64,000 bases of DNA, taken from an uncultured Chitinophaga sp. GTDB taxonomy: Bacteria; Bacteroidota; Bacteroidia; Chitinophagales; Chitinophagaceae. The notes under the pieces were generated by a model that worked only from the letters and a program-made list of their open reading frames with translations, made no database searches and was not told where the DNA came from. Shown piece after piece: positions 26,601 to 35,762 of the stretch; the stretch's first letter is position 1, and every line of letters begins with the position of its first letter. The DNA lies in assembly GCF_937898475.1 (NCBI RefSeq), contig NZ_CALEJS010000015.1, positions 1 through 64,000 of the forward strand, given 5' to 3'. Both the position numbers and the translations under genes were made by a program.

Positions 26601-29600
26601 ACCACGCTTAACAACAAACCGGTGCTGGAGGCTTTGCCCGGCAAATCCATGCGCTATGGTACACAACTGAGCTATAACATCAGCGCTGCTGACCCGGATG
26701 GAGAAACACTGACGATCACGGGTATCAACCTCCCCGCCTTTGCCACATTGACTGACAACGGCGATGGTACGGCGCTGCTGAATTTTGCGCCGCAAAGCAA
26801 CCACGTGGGCGTATGGAATAACATCCAGGTAAAGGTGACCGACCAGCATAACGGCAGCGCTACACAATCCTTTACGCTGACGGTAAATGATAACTTCGTG
26901 CCCGCTTTAAGCGCTGTTACGAACGTGACGCTTACAGAAAAAGCAACGGCACAGATCAACCTGTCGTCTGCAGATAATAATGCCACCGATACCACGATCT
27001 GGACCCTGAGCGGCTTACCGCCCTTTGCTACGTTTGTGCCAAACGGTAATACTGCACAGATCCGGCTGGCGCCCGGTTATGCGGATGCTGGTACTTATCC
27101 CGTAACAGTGACGGTAGATGATGGAAGAGGCGGTACCGACACAAAGAAATTCACCATTAACGTTACGGATGTAAATCCCAACTACGCGCTCTACGTAAAC
27201 TTCACGGATGGCGCCTACCAGGCCGCTGCGCCCTGGAACAATACCAATGCAAAACCAGCCCTGAACGATGTATATCCCAACCTGAAGGACAGCGACGGAA
27301 AAACCTCCGGTATTACGCTGCAGGTGCTCACGCCATGGGAAGCCATTAACGGCGGTGTGAATACGAACAACCAGGGCAAAAACACCTGGACAAACAGTGG
27401 TTTATACCCGGACAATGTAATGGCCAGCAACTGGTGGACCACCACCGTTAAGCAGACTTTCCGGCTTACGGGCTTAAACCCGCAATTTAAATACAGCTTT
27501 ACATTCTTTGGCAGCCGCGATGGTATCAGCGATAACCGTATCGCCACTTATACCATCAACGGTACCAGTGCAACATTGAATGCTACCAATAACGGTACGC
27601 AAACGGCTGCTATCAATAATATGCGCCCTGATTCCGCAGGCGGTATATCGGTAGACCTGGTGGCTGCACCCAACTCACAGTACGCTTATATCAACGCCAT
27701 GGTGGTGAGCGCCGTCTTTGACGACAGCACGGCTCCCGCCAGGCCCGGGCATTTTGCCGCACGCGATATCCCGGCAGGCGTAAGGCTTAGCTGGACAGAC
27801 CAGGCCTATAATGAAACGGCTTATGAGCTGTACCGCTCCACGGCACGCAACGGTGTGTATACCCTGCTGAGTCCTGCGCTCAAAGCCAACGATACCGCCT
27901 ATACGGATCTTACGGCCACCAGCGGCCAAACCTGGTATTATGCCGCCAGGGCGGTGAACGAGTATGGAGTATCGCCCTTTACGGATACCATTGCCATTGA
28001 CATCCCCAACAAGCCGCCGGTACTGAATGCCATTGCCGATGTGGTGATCAAAACAGATACCAGCCTGCAGATCAGCATTACGGCTAGGGATGCAGCGGAA
28101 GACGTGATTACCCTGTCTGCGCTCAGCCTGCCCGGCTTTGCCAGCTTCCAGGATAATGGCAACGGTCACGGCGTCATTACACTGTCGCCTGCTGCCGGTG
28201 ATATCGGTAAGTATACCCTCGCAATAAAAGCGGCAGACAGCAAAGGCGATACCAGCACCCTGCGTTTCAACCTGCAGGTAACGGATAAGAAGAGCACTTC
28301 CATTTACGTGAACTGTAACCAGGTAGAACCGGCGGGCGCGCCCTGGAATAACTTTAACACGCTGCCCAATGCCAACAACGCACTCACTAACCTGAAAGAC
28401 GAAACAGGCGCTGCCAGCGGTATCAGCATCACCATCCTCGACACCTTCACCGGCGCCAATAACGTGGGCACCAGTACGGGTAATAATTCCGGCGTGTACC
28501 CGGATGCCGTGATGCATACTTTCTTCTTTGACCAGAGCAACAGCGACAGGCGCGTCCGGATCAGCGGACTGCCGGCCGGCCGTAAATTCAACCTGGTGTT
28601 CTTTGGCGCACGCGAAGCGGTAGCTGATAACCGGAATACCATTTACAGCGCAGGCGGACAAACCGTTACGCTCAATGCCGCCAGCAATACCAGCAATACG
28701 GTGCAGCTCAACGGACTGAACGCCGACAGCGAAGGTGGCATCACCTTCACCATCAGGCAGGCATCCGGTTCTGTGGCGGCTTACCTCAACGCACTGGTGA
28801 TCCAGTCTTATGTGCCGGACAGTATTCCTTTAACGCCGGATAACCTTACTGCAACGGCGCAAAGCAGGTCTGCCATCCAGCTCACCTGGTCTGATAAGGC
28901 CAGCAATGAAACCGGCTACGAGGTATGGCGTGCTGCTGCCGCCAACGGCGCTTACAGCCTGATCGCAACCACCGCCGCTAACGTGGCCGCTTATAAAGAC
29001 AGCAGCCTGAGCGCAAATACCACTTATTACTATAAGGTAAGGGCAGTAGCAGGTACATTTACCTCCGCCTATAGCAACGTCGCCTCCGGCGCCACCCTTG
29101 CCTACGGCGTATATGTGAACTTTACCGTGACCAATATTGCCGGCGCACCCTGGAACAATACCGCCGCCCTGCCTGCGCAGGGACAGGTATGGAAGAGCCT
29201 CTGGGATGACGGCGGCAACAGCACCGGTATATCCCTCACGCTGGTGGATAATTTTACGGGCACCAACCCCGCCGGCGCACAAACAGGCAACGACAGCGGC
29301 GCATATCCCGATAAGGCCCTCGCAGAATCTTATTATACAGAGCCGGGAGATACGGCCGTAATGAAGTTCAGCGGGCTGGATCAGGGCAAGCAGTACTCCT
29401 TCACCTTCCTGGGCAGCCGCGCCAGCGGGGGTACCAGGGTAACCGCTTACGCCATCGGCGATAAGGTGGTAACACTGGATGCCAATGACAATACCCAGAA
29501 CACGGTAAGCATTGATAAGGTAACGGCGGATAAGAACGGCGAGATCATTATCACCGTTTACACGGCGGTGAACTATGGCTACCTGAACGCCCTGGTGATG

Positions 29601-30026
29601 AAGGCTTATCCCCTGGAAGACAGCACCCAGGTACAAAGCCTGCCGGTGAACACCCCGGTGATGGCTGCACGCACCACTAACCGCAGCGTAGTGGTGGTGG
29701 GCGCTGTAAACAACACCCCGCCGGTGGTTACCAACACGAATACGAATAATTTCGATATAGCAACAGTGAACGTATATCCGAACCCGTTTGAGCAGTTTAT
29801 CAACCTGAACCTGAGCATTCACCAGCAACAGGCGGTACGGGTAATGGTAAGACTGCTCGATGGTAGCGGACGGCTGGTGCTGATGAAAGACCTGGGTACC
29901 CGGAACAGCGGGGTATACCAGGAAAGACTGGAACTGAGCGGCAACCCCCTGCTTAGCGGGCTATACCTCCTGCAGGTATTGGCGGATAACAAGCCGGTAA
30001 AAACCATCAAGCTGATAAAACAATAG
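23667..30026 (+). CDS. giant multidomain secreted alpha/beta-hydrolase (esterase), T9SS cargo
   Basis: A 2119-aa exported protein with signal peptide (1-22). Residues about 70-275 are an alpha/beta-hydrolase: oxyanion region VFFHGVGE, nucleophile Ser176 in GLSGGG, Asp226 in GGVD and His258 in GAGHGVWD. It resembles polysaccharide esterase/PHB-depolymerase-type enzymes. Downstream are fibronectin III modules (about 455-640, 800-980, 1355-1440, 1715-1805), a PA14 carbohydrate-binding domain (about 644-790) and cadherin/Ig-like modules (about 985-1170, 1450-1540). Three copies of a 'Y-V-N-(F/C)...PWNN...D..G..SGI' module start near 1172, 1545 and 1812. A T9SS type A tail follows (VYPNPF at 2036). 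It probably attacks acylated polysaccharide at the cell surface. Confidence 0.87.
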   Translation: MIKFYLRLLLLLMIGAQTVSAQKVLDPNDPVVDYNAAKPPVEPAWGSIGKWVRTPRMSWTATSYKCYIYKGMQFRLKYPKNFNAADTSKKYPIIVFFHGVGEKGTVYDNEYQLYHGGKEYMNAVDAGTFDGFIFYPQNQFGYFGPTHYDYAYELINNFFVPQLNVDPFRVTVAGLSGGGQAVWDFIFRYPKLAAAATPISAANSSYIGYLPTYKFTPLWHFQGGVDPNPPPAAAQAIADAAAAAGANYKLIIYAGAGHGVWDKAWKEKDYFPFMNRAHKANPWPLYGRTEFCPGDPISDTLGLTAGFDAYEWRKDGVVIPGANRNTLVVNSVGTYDARVRNGNRWSAWSPIPVVIGIKPPTQTPDIQISGMMSNVLPTPEGKDSVVLQLPTGYTSYVWMLSGGTDTLGRSNTFTARTPGNYVAKVAEQYTCSSIFSNPFPVINAAGINVPDAAGGLIATAASKTQIKLNWTDNPSPAYNETQFEIYRATTAGGPYTLAGKVNANVVTYTDGSLSVNTRYYYIVRAVNASGASPVSNEASATTLADVTPPTAPGNLKVTGSTSNAIYLSWTNSTDDVGVDRYDIYLNGKKTYTVPFTSGTSTYTFMAYGLTNRQLYNIVVKARDASGNESPASNQVSRAAIADGLFYRYYNGSWTNLPDYKSLTPTKSGISANVDVSPRTQSDNYGFLWEGYINIPVSGTYTFETYSDDGSKLYIDQPYDFNATPLVSNDGTHSATSKSASVYLDAGPHQIALAYFERTGSGETMQLFWKGPNINRQQIPAAYFKDSIPMGAAPDTPAVVKVTPVAHNKLTISWTDNLDNETGFEVYRSTSATGTYGIIATTGANVTSYTDTTVTANKSYFYLLKAINNYGTSGATAYATGKTLALPAKPTAPSTLTATAAAGNRINLQWKDNSTNEDAFDVYRSANTNANYVLIATLPSNGTTQATYVDSALFANAKYYYKVTARNDGGGNTSNQVTATTLNNKPVLEALPGKSMRYGTQLSYNISAADPDGETLTITGINLPAFATLTDNGDGTALLNFAPQSNHVGVWNNIQVKVTDQHNGSATQSFTLTVNDNFVPALSAVTNVTLTEKATAQINLSSADNNATDTTIWTLSGLPPFATFVPNGNTAQIRLAPGYADAGTYPVTVTVDDGRGGTDTKKFTINVTDVNPNYALYVNFTDGAYQAAAPWNNTNAKPALNDVYPNLKDSDGKTSGITLQVLTPWEAINGGVNTNNQGKNTWTNSGLYPDNVMASNWWTTTVKQTFRLTGLNPQFKYSFTFFGSRDGISDNRIATYTINGTSATLNATNNGTQTAAINNMRPDSAGGISVDLVAAPNSQYAYINAMVVSAVFDDSTAPARPGHFAARDIPAGVRLSWTDQAYNETAYELYRSTARNGVYTLLSPALKANDTAYTDLTATSGQTWYYAARAVNEYGVSPFTDTIAIDIPNKPPVLNAIADVVIKTDTSLQISITARDAAEDVITLSALSLPGFASFQDNGNGHGVITLSPAAGDIGKYTLAIKAADSKGDTSTLRFNLQVTDKKSTSIYVNCNQVEPAGAPWNNFNTLPNANNALTNLKDETGAASGISITILDTFTGANNVGTSTGNNSGVYPDAVMHTFFFDQSNSDRRVRISGLPAGRKFNLVFFGAREAVADNRNTIYSAGGQTVTLNAASNTSNTVQLNGLNADSEGGITFTIRQASGSVAAYLNALVIQSYVPDSIPLTPDNLTATAQSRSAIQLTWSDKASNETGYEVWRAAAANGAYSLIATTAANVAAYKDSSLSANTTYYYKVRAVAGTFTSAYSNVASGATLAYGVYVNFTVTNIAGAPWNNTAALPAQGQVWKSLWDDGGNSTGISLTLVDNFTGTNPAGAQTGNDSGAYPDKALAESYYTEPGDTAVMKFSGLDQGKQYSFTFLGSRASGGTRVTAYAIGDKVVTLDANDNTQNTVSIDKVTADKNGEIIITVYTAVNYGYLNALVMKAYPLEDSTQVQSLPVNTPVMAARTTNRSVVVVGAVNNTPPVVTNTNTNNFDIATVNVYPNPFEQFINLNLSIHQQQAVRVMVRLLDGSGRLVLMKDLGTRNSGVYQERLELSGNPLLSGLYLLQVLADNKPVKTIKLIKQ

Positions 30027-30053
30027 TAAGTATTCACCTTTTGTACCAATACA

Positions 30054-30083
30054 AAGAGGCTGTACCAACAGCCTCTTTTTTTT
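30054..30083 (+). terminator. rho-independent terminator of the esterase gene
   Basis: A perfect 10-bp stem (30054-30063 with 30068-30077) with a 4-nt loop is followed by a run of T to 30083, 28 nt after the stop codon. Confidence 0.85.
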
Positions 30084-30108
30084 ATGAAAAAATATTAAGT
30101 CTGGTAAT

Positions 30109-30139
30109 TTTGTAGACTAATAAAAATGTTTTTACTTTG
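30109..30139 (+). promoter_or_regulatory. Bacteroidota-type promoter of the aldo/keto reductase
   Basis: TTTG (30109-30112), 19-nt spacer and TTACTTTG (30132-30139) match the Bacteroidota consensus except one base. The start codon lies 60 nt downstream. Confidence 0.5.
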
Positions 30140-30198
30140 GATAAAGGTCATGTGCCTTAAAAGAACGGGTGTTGAACATCGTTTAACTAAAATCAAAT

Positions 30199-31101
30199 AT
30201 GGAGAAGATTTACATCGGCGACGGCGGCCCTAAAGTATCCCCGGCCATTTACGGATTTTACAGGTGGGAGGATAATGCTACCAGTGGAGAAAAGACCATG
30301 GAGAATATGGTCAACCTGTGCCTGGAACTCGGAATCAACACCTTTGATCACGCTGATATTTACGGTGGGTATCAGTGTGAAGAGCTTTTCGGAAGAGCGC
30401 TCAGCAAACGCTCATTCAAAAGGGAAGATGTAGTGCTTTTTACAAAATGTGGTTTGCGGGAACCGCACCCCTCCGTGCCGGATGTCCGGGTAAGGCATTG
30501 CGACACTTCGCCGGAGCACATCACCAAAAGCGTGGACAATTCCCTGCAACGCTTAAGAACAGATTATATAGACATATTCCTGCTGAATCATTTTGATCCC
30601 CTGGCCAACCTGGAGGCTACCGCCTATACACTCAGGAAGCTGAAGGAGCGCGGCAAGATCAGGCATGTGGGCGTGGTGAATTTCTCCGTATTTCAGCATC
30701 AGCTGCTGGCCTCTTATTTAGGGATCCCCATCGTTACCAATCATATTGAACTGAACCTGCTGAATACAGCGGCTTTTGATAACGGACAGATAGACTATAT
30801 CAAGCAGCGGTATATGCGCCCCCTTGTAACAGCGCCCCTGGCTGCCGGCCGGATTGAAAACGGTACCGATGAAAAGGCGGTAAAGGTACGCGCCAAACTG
30901 GAGGAGATAGGACGTAAGTATAATGCGGATATCGAATCTATCGCCGTAGCCTGGCTGGTGAAACTGGGCGCCCTGCCTTTGGTGGGCACCACCAGCGAAA
31001 AAAGGATACGGAACATTGTCAATACTTTTTCCATTGATCTGGATTACCAGGACTGGTACGATCTATATGCCACTTCCACTTCGGCCCTTCCCGAAGAATA
31101 A
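30199..31101 (+). CDS. aldo/keto reductase (YdhF-like)
   Basis: This 300-aa (beta/alpha)8 oxidoreductase has NTFDHADIYGGYQCEELFGR with the catalytic Asp and Tyr, LFTKCG with the Lys, and LLNHFDP with the His. GTTSEKRIRNIV is the C-terminal NADPH-binding motif. It should reduce aldehydes or ketones with NADPH; the natural substrate is unknown. Monocistronic, flanked by a promoter and terminator. Confidence 0.9.
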   Translation: MEKIYIGDGGPKVSPAIYGFYRWEDNATSGEKTMENMVNLCLELGINTFDHADIYGGYQCEELFGRALSKRSFKREDVVLFTKCGLREPHPSVPDVRVRHCDTSPEHITKSVDNSLQRLRTDYIDIFLLNHFDPLANLEATAYTLRKLKERGKIRHVGVVNFSVFQHQLLASYLGIPIVTNHIELNLLNTAAFDNGQIDYIKQRYMRPLVTAPLAAGRIENGTDEKAVKVRAKLEEIGRKYNADIESIAVAWLVKLGALPLVGTTSEKRIRNIVNTFSIDLDYQDWYDLYATSTSALPEE

Positions 31102-31152
31102 GCGGCCTGCAGATCTTATCTGATGATCTTAACTGTCCGCCCGGCAGTACCT

Positions 31153-31180
31153 CCACCCACTCTCAGAGTGGGTGGGTTGT
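31153..31180 (+). terminator. terminator after the aldo/keto reductase gene
   Basis: A strong G/C stem of about 9-10 bp (from 31153, partner ending 31175) is followed by a T-rich stretch, about 50 nt after the stop. Confidence 0.7.
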
Positions 31181-31337
31181 TTTATGACCGTTTCCCCGCC
31201 AGCCCCACAAACAATTTTCCTTCCCCGGATGTTTTAAAGTATGGACCCGTTAATGCAGCCCACTGCAAATAGGACCGCAGTCAGGTAAATTACATTTATA
31301 CAGAGAGCATTTCTTCACATGAAAACCCAAACACCAA

Positions 31338-34300
31338 ATGAAAAAAGTTCTACTTTTCGCAGCAGCATTGCTATGCGCCACTGTATCCTTTGCCCAGGAT
31401 TATTGGCGGCCCCATACCGATAATGCCAGGATCACCCCCGACAAAGCCGTAGCCCGCCTGGCTTTCCCGGCGGAATTCCGGTTATTTGACCTGAACTTCA
31501 CCCCCTTACGGAATGATGTATTCAGAACGGTAGGCAATGCAAGGGCGCAGGCCACCATCATCTCTTTACCGAATGCAGACGGAGAAATTGAACAATTCGA
31601 GATCAGGGAGGCGTCCAATTTCGAGCCCGCATTGCAGGCCCGCTTCCCGGAGATCAGGGCCTTTTCAGGAAAAGGCATTACCGATAAACAGGCCACGCTG
31701 AAACTGAGTATCTCACCCCAGGGCATCCAGACGATGGTGTTCCGTACGGGAAAGGAGAGCGAGTTTATTGAGCCTTATTCTGCAGACCACACCGTTTACG
31801 CGGTATTTAAAAAACAACCCAAAACCTTACCCTGGAAATGTACTACCCCGGAACAGCAGCTGGCCAATGATATCGCCAGGCAGGTCACGGATCCGTATGC
31901 CAGGTCAACCGGCGATATGAAAACACTGCGCCTGGCGCAATCTGTTACCGCCGAATACTCCAATTATTTCGGCGCCACCAGCGCTTCACAGGTGGGATTG
32001 GTACTGGCGGCCGTTAACGCCACCCTTACCCGTTGCAATGGCGTTTATGAAAAAGACCTGGCGCTTCACCTGAACCTGATTGCCGCAACTACAGACGTGT
32101 TCTATTACAATCCTTCAACAGATCCCTATTCTCCCGCCAGCTCAGGTGCGGGCGGCGCCTGGAACAGCCAGCTGCAGAGTACCCTGAACTCCGTGATCGG
32201 ATCGGCCAACTATGATATCGGCCACCTGTTCGGTGCATCCGGCGGCGGCGGTAATGCCGGTTGTATAGGTTGTATCTGCGTTAACAGCTCAAAGGGAAGC
32301 GGCTTTACATCTCCTGCCGATGCGATCCCCCAGGGCGATAATTTCGACATCGATTATGTAACGCATGAAGTAGGGCACCAGCTGGGCGCCAATCACACGT
32401 TCTCCATGGGCAATGAAGGCACGGGCGTTAACGTGGAACCCGGTTCCGGGATCACTATTATGGGGTATGCCGGTATTACCGGACAGGATCTGGCCCCGCA
32501 TTCAATAGACATTTTTCATGCGGTTTCCATTGCACAGATACAGGCAAATCTGTCTGGCAAAACCTGCCCGGTTACTACCAGCATATCTGCCAACAACGCC
32601 ACACCCGTGGTGAATGCGGGCGCTAATTATACAATTCCCATCAGCACACCTTTTGCATTGACGGGTGCTGCTACCGATGCCAATGCCGGTGATGTGCTGA
32701 CCTATTGCTGGGAGCAGACCGATAACGCCAGCTCCTCACAAACAGGATCTGCCAGTGTGGCCAGTCCCACCAAGGCATCCGGTCCCAACTGGATATCACT
32801 TCCGCCTGTTACTTCACCAACAAGGTATTTCCCTAAACTGTCTACCATTCTTGCCGGCGGACTGGTATCAGGTCCGCTTTCCGGCGGTGATGCAGGCGCC
32901 AATACCGAAGCGTTGAGCTCCGTTTCGAGAACGCTGCACTTTCGTTTAACTGTAAGGGATAATGCGCCTTACAGTGCTACCGCACCCGTATCCATCGGGC
33001 AAACCAATTTTGCGGATATGACGGTGACCGTCACCAATTCATCCGGACCTTTTTCCGTAACTGCGCCCAATACGGCGGTATCATGGGCGGGTAATTCTTC
33101 GCAGACCGTTACCTGGAATGTGGCCAATACCACCGCTTCCCCGGTTAGTTGCGCCAACGTGAAAATTTCCATCTCTACAGACGGTGGCAACACCTTCAGC
33201 ACATTGGTGGCCAGTACACCCAATGATGGCAGCGAGGTAATAACGGTACCGAATACACCCACTACCACTGCAAGGATAAAAGTGGAAGCCGTAGGGAATA
33301 TTTTCTTTGACATCTCCAATACCAATTTCACCATCACCTCAGGTTCCGGTTGCGGCGCCCCGGCTGGATTAATTGCTTCGTCCATTACCAATACATCCGC
33401 AACCACAGGCTGGAACGCTGTAAGCGGCGCAGTATCCTATGATGTGGATTATAAAGCCGCTACTTCTTCCACCTGGATCAATGCTGCTACTGCCACCACT
33501 GCCACTTCTGTGGGCTTAACAGGACTGAGCGCCGGCATTACCTATGATTACAGGGTAAGGACCAATTGCGCAGGCAGCAGCAGCACTTATACTACTGCAC
33601 AATTCACCACCACAGGCGGCGCATGCGCTGCGCCCGCTGGTTTAACCAGCGCAGGTATCACCAGTACAGGCGCTACCGTTAGCTGGACGGCCGTCAGCGG
33701 TGCAGTATCCTATAGCGTAGATTATAAAACGGCTGCTTCTTCCGCCTGGATCTCTGCCGCCACCGCCACCACCGCCACCAGTGTGAACTTAAGCGGCTTA
33801 AGCGCTGCTACATTGTACGACTGGCGCGTGCGGACCAATTGCTCCGGCGGCAGCAGCAGCAGTTATACTACCGCGCAATTCACTACGCTCACAGCATCCG
33901 GTTGCCAGAATGCGCTGGATAACACAACGAACGGCACCACCAGTGGCGCTGCCACCATTCCGTTTAACACGGATGTTACAGGTCTTATCAGCCCGAGCGG
34001 CGATGTAGATCACTACAGGTTTGTGATCAGCACCAGGGGCTCTGTTACCATTACGTTGCGCACACTGCCCGGTGATTACGACCTGAGACTGCTGAACAGC
34101 TCCGGCGGACAAATCGCTATTTCACAGGCGGGCGGCACCAGCAACGAAAGCATTACCAGGACCCTGAACCCGGGCACCTACTATGCACAGGTATATGGTT
34201 ACAACGGGGCCAACAGCGCCACTACCTGCTACACCTTACGTGTACAGCTGGGCACTGCCACCCGCGGCACAGACCCTGTTGAGCCGATCACCTATAAATC

Positions 34301-34538
34301 ACAGAAAGTGGGCGTCTTCCCCAACCCTGTGAATAGTATTGTAAACATCAACCTTGCCGGTTACAAAGGCCAGTCAGACGTACGGCTGTTTGATATAAAC
34401 GGCAAAGTAGTATTACACCGCCAGGTAAGTATGGATAACACCCAGCTGGACATTTCTGCATTGCCTGCAGGCGTATACATCGTGCGGATTAAGAACGGGG
34501 AGGAAGAAGTGTATACAACGAAGATCGTCAAACAATGA
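31338..34538 (+). CDS. secreted reprolysin-like zinc metalloprotease, T9SS cargo
   Basis: A 1066-aa exported protease with signal peptide (1-20). A propeptide-like region precedes the catalytic domain (about 200-415) with the zinc motif HEVGHQLGANH (His343, Glu344, His347, His353) and a following GSGITIMGYAG Met-turn. Then come Ig-like modules, two fibronectin III repeats that are nearly duplicates of each other (about 670-855), a pre-peptidase C-terminal domain (about 870-970) and a T9SS type A tail (VFPNPVN... TKIVKQ). It degrades extracellular protein, probably for nutrition. Confidence 0.92.
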   Translation: MKKVLLFAAALLCATVSFAQDYWRPHTDNARITPDKAVARLAFPAEFRLFDLNFTPLRNDVFRTVGNARAQATIISLPNADGEIEQFEIREASNFEPALQARFPEIRAFSGKGITDKQATLKLSISPQGIQTMVFRTGKESEFIEPYSADHTVYAVFKKQPKTLPWKCTTPEQQLANDIARQVTDPYARSTGDMKTLRLAQSVTAEYSNYFGATSASQVGLVLAAVNATLTRCNGVYEKDLALHLNLIAATTDVFYYNPSTDPYSPASSGAGGAWNSQLQSTLNSVIGSANYDIGHLFGASGGGGNAGCIGCICVNSSKGSGFTSPADAIPQGDNFDIDYVTHEVGHQLGANHTFSMGNEGTGVNVEPGSGITIMGYAGITGQDLAPHSIDIFHAVSIAQIQANLSGKTCPVTTSISANNATPVVNAGANYTIPISTPFALTGAATDANAGDVLTYCWEQTDNASSSQTGSASVASPTKASGPNWISLPPVTSPTRYFPKLSTILAGGLVSGPLSGGDAGANTEALSSVSRTLHFRLTVRDNAPYSATAPVSIGQTNFADMTVTVTNSSGPFSVTAPNTAVSWAGNSSQTVTWNVANTTASPVSCANVKISISTDGGNTFSTLVASTPNDGSEVITVPNTPTTTARIKVEAVGNIFFDISNTNFTITSGSGCGAPAGLIASSITNTSATTGWNAVSGAVSYDVDYKAATSSTWINAATATTATSVGLTGLSAGITYDYRVRTNCAGSSSTYTTAQFTTTGGACAAPAGLTSAGITSTGATVSWTAVSGAVSYSVDYKTAASSAWISAATATTATSVNLSGLSAATLYDWRVRTNCSGGSSSSYTTAQFTTLTASGCQNALDNTTNGTTSGAATIPFNTDVTGLISPSGDVDHYRFVISTRGSVTITLRTLPGDYDLRLLNSSGGQIAISQAGGTSNESITRTLNPGTYYAQVYGYNGANSATTCYTLRVQLGTATRGTDPVEPITYKSQKVGVFPNPVNSIVNINLAGYKGQSDVRLFDINGKVVLHRQVSMDNTQLDISALPAGVYIVRIKNGEEEVYTTKIVKQ

Positions 34539-34571
34539 CCGTTTAAAAGTTTGAAAGTTTAATAGTTCAAT

Positions 34572-34613
34572 AGTTTGAAGGTGTCTCAATGATTTGGGGC
34601 GCCTTCAAACTTT
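34572..34613 (+). terminator. terminator of the metalloprotease gene
   Basis: A 16-bp stem with a few G-T pairs (34572-34587 with 34596-34611) is followed by a short T run, 33 nt after the stop codon. Several short T/A-rich near-repeats precede it. Confidence 0.7.
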
Positions 34614-34670
34614 TAAACCCTACCTTCAAAGGTCCAAACGGTTATGGCCTGATTTGTATAATTTATGTCC

Positions 34671-34701
34671 TTTGAGACAAGTGGGGGAGGTTGTACATTT
34701 G
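34671..34701 (+). promoter_or_regulatory. perfect Bacteroidota promoter abutting the glxA-like start
   Basis: TTTG (34671-34674), a 19-nt spacer and TACATTTG (34694-34701) match the Bacteroidota consensus perfectly. The candidate ATG of the regulator is at 34706, about where transcription should begin. The mRNA would then be leaderless, or the true start would lie further in. Confidence 0.6.
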
Positions 34702-34705
34702 TGGT

Positions 34706-35752
34706 ATGAACCAGGGGAGAAAGATCCCGGGTAGTCAGCGAAAAAAGAAGCAGGTTGTTATTGTGGTTGTCAGCCGCGATATGCTGCTTACTTTTACAGG
34801 CCCCAGGGATGTATTTGTTAGTGCCAACACCATTCTCCGGGAACTTGGACAACCGGAAGGCTATGAGGTGGAAGTAGTGGCCGCAACACCGGATAAAACA
34901 GTGGATGCGGGGGCGGGGATGCGTATTGTATGCCAACACACGGCGATGGACATCCGCACGCCTGTTGATACCCTTATCATAGCCGGTAATGACTCCCGCG
35001 AAAACAGTCAGCCCGCATTACAGGAATTTTATGAATGGCTCTCTGCCAGGAACGAGCGTAATACACGGCGGATCGCCTCGGTATGCGGCGGTGCATTTCC
35101 CCTGGCAATAGCAGGCATTTTAAATGGGCGGAAAGCCACCACACATTGGCAGAACGCTGAAAAGCTGCAGCGGGCCCACCCGGAGGTGGAAGTGAACAGC
35201 GATCCGATGTACACCCGTGACGGACATGTGTACACCGCAGCAGGCGGCTCTTCAGGGATAGACCTGGCATTGGCCCTGGTTGAACAGGACTATGGAAAGG
35301 AAGTGGCAGGCCGTGTAGCCAAGCGGATCGTTTTCTACCTCAACAGGCCGGGCTACCAGGCGCAATTCGGTAATTTGTTACCTGCTTATGGATCGCAGCA
35401 CATTGCAGAAAAAATACAAAGCTGGCTGAGCGATCACCTGCACGAAAAGCTGGACGTTGGCCAACTGGCAGCATTCCTGCACATGAGCACCCGGAACTTC
35501 ACGCGGGTATTTAGTAAGGAAACCGGCATGCCGCCTGCTAAGTTCATCGAAAAGCTGCGTGTGGAAGCAGCCCGCAAATACCTGGAAGATACAGATCTGT
35601 CAATAGAAAGGATCGCCGGGTTGTGCGGCCTTGGCGGCCTCGTTTCTATGCGGCGCACCTTTTTAAGGCACCTGATGGTGACGCCGTCTGATTACAGGCG
35701 CTCTTTCAGAACGGCATGGAAAGAGTTTACAGTAAATAATCACCTTCTTTAA
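34706..35752 (+). CDS. GlxA-family transcriptional regulator (DJ-1/PfpI + AraC HTH)
   Basis: A protein of about 348 aa with an N-terminal DJ-1/PfpI amidotransferase-like domain (about 15-195; RRIASVCGGAFPLAIAG is the nucleophile-elbow region). A C-terminal AraC helix-turn-helix pair follows (about 240-340; LDVGQLAAFLHMSTRNFTRV and LSIERIAGLCGLGG). These regulators sense small metabolites through the DJ-1 domain. The GAPDH gene starts 10 nt after its stop, so it may be co-transcribed. Start chosen at ATG 34706; an in-frame TTG at 34691 overlaps the promoter. Confidence 0.9.
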   Translation: MNQGRKIPGSQRKKKQVVIVVVSRDMLLTFTGPRDVFVSANTILRELGQPEGYEVEVVAATPDKTVDAGAGMRIVCQHTAMDIRTPVDTLIIAGNDSRENSQPALQEFYEWLSARNERNTRRIASVCGGAFPLAIAGILNGRKATTHWQNAEKLQRAHPEVEVNSDPMYTRDGHVYTAAGGSSGIDLALALVEQDYGKEVAGRVAKRIVFYLNRPGYQAQFGNLLPAYGSQHIAEKIQSWLSDHLHEKLDVGQLAAFLHMSTRNFTRVFSKETGMPPAKFIEKLRVEAARKYLEDTDLSIERIAGLCGLGGLVSMRRTFLRHLMVTPSDYRRSFRTAWKEFTVNNHLL

Positions 35753-35762
35753 ATAACTACCA

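Noticed and set aside
25707..29828. Long minus-strand ORFs inside the giant esterase gene (for example 27675-28661 and 28830-29828)
   Set aside because: They are antisense shadows of a repeat-rich coding region with clear domains on the plus strand.
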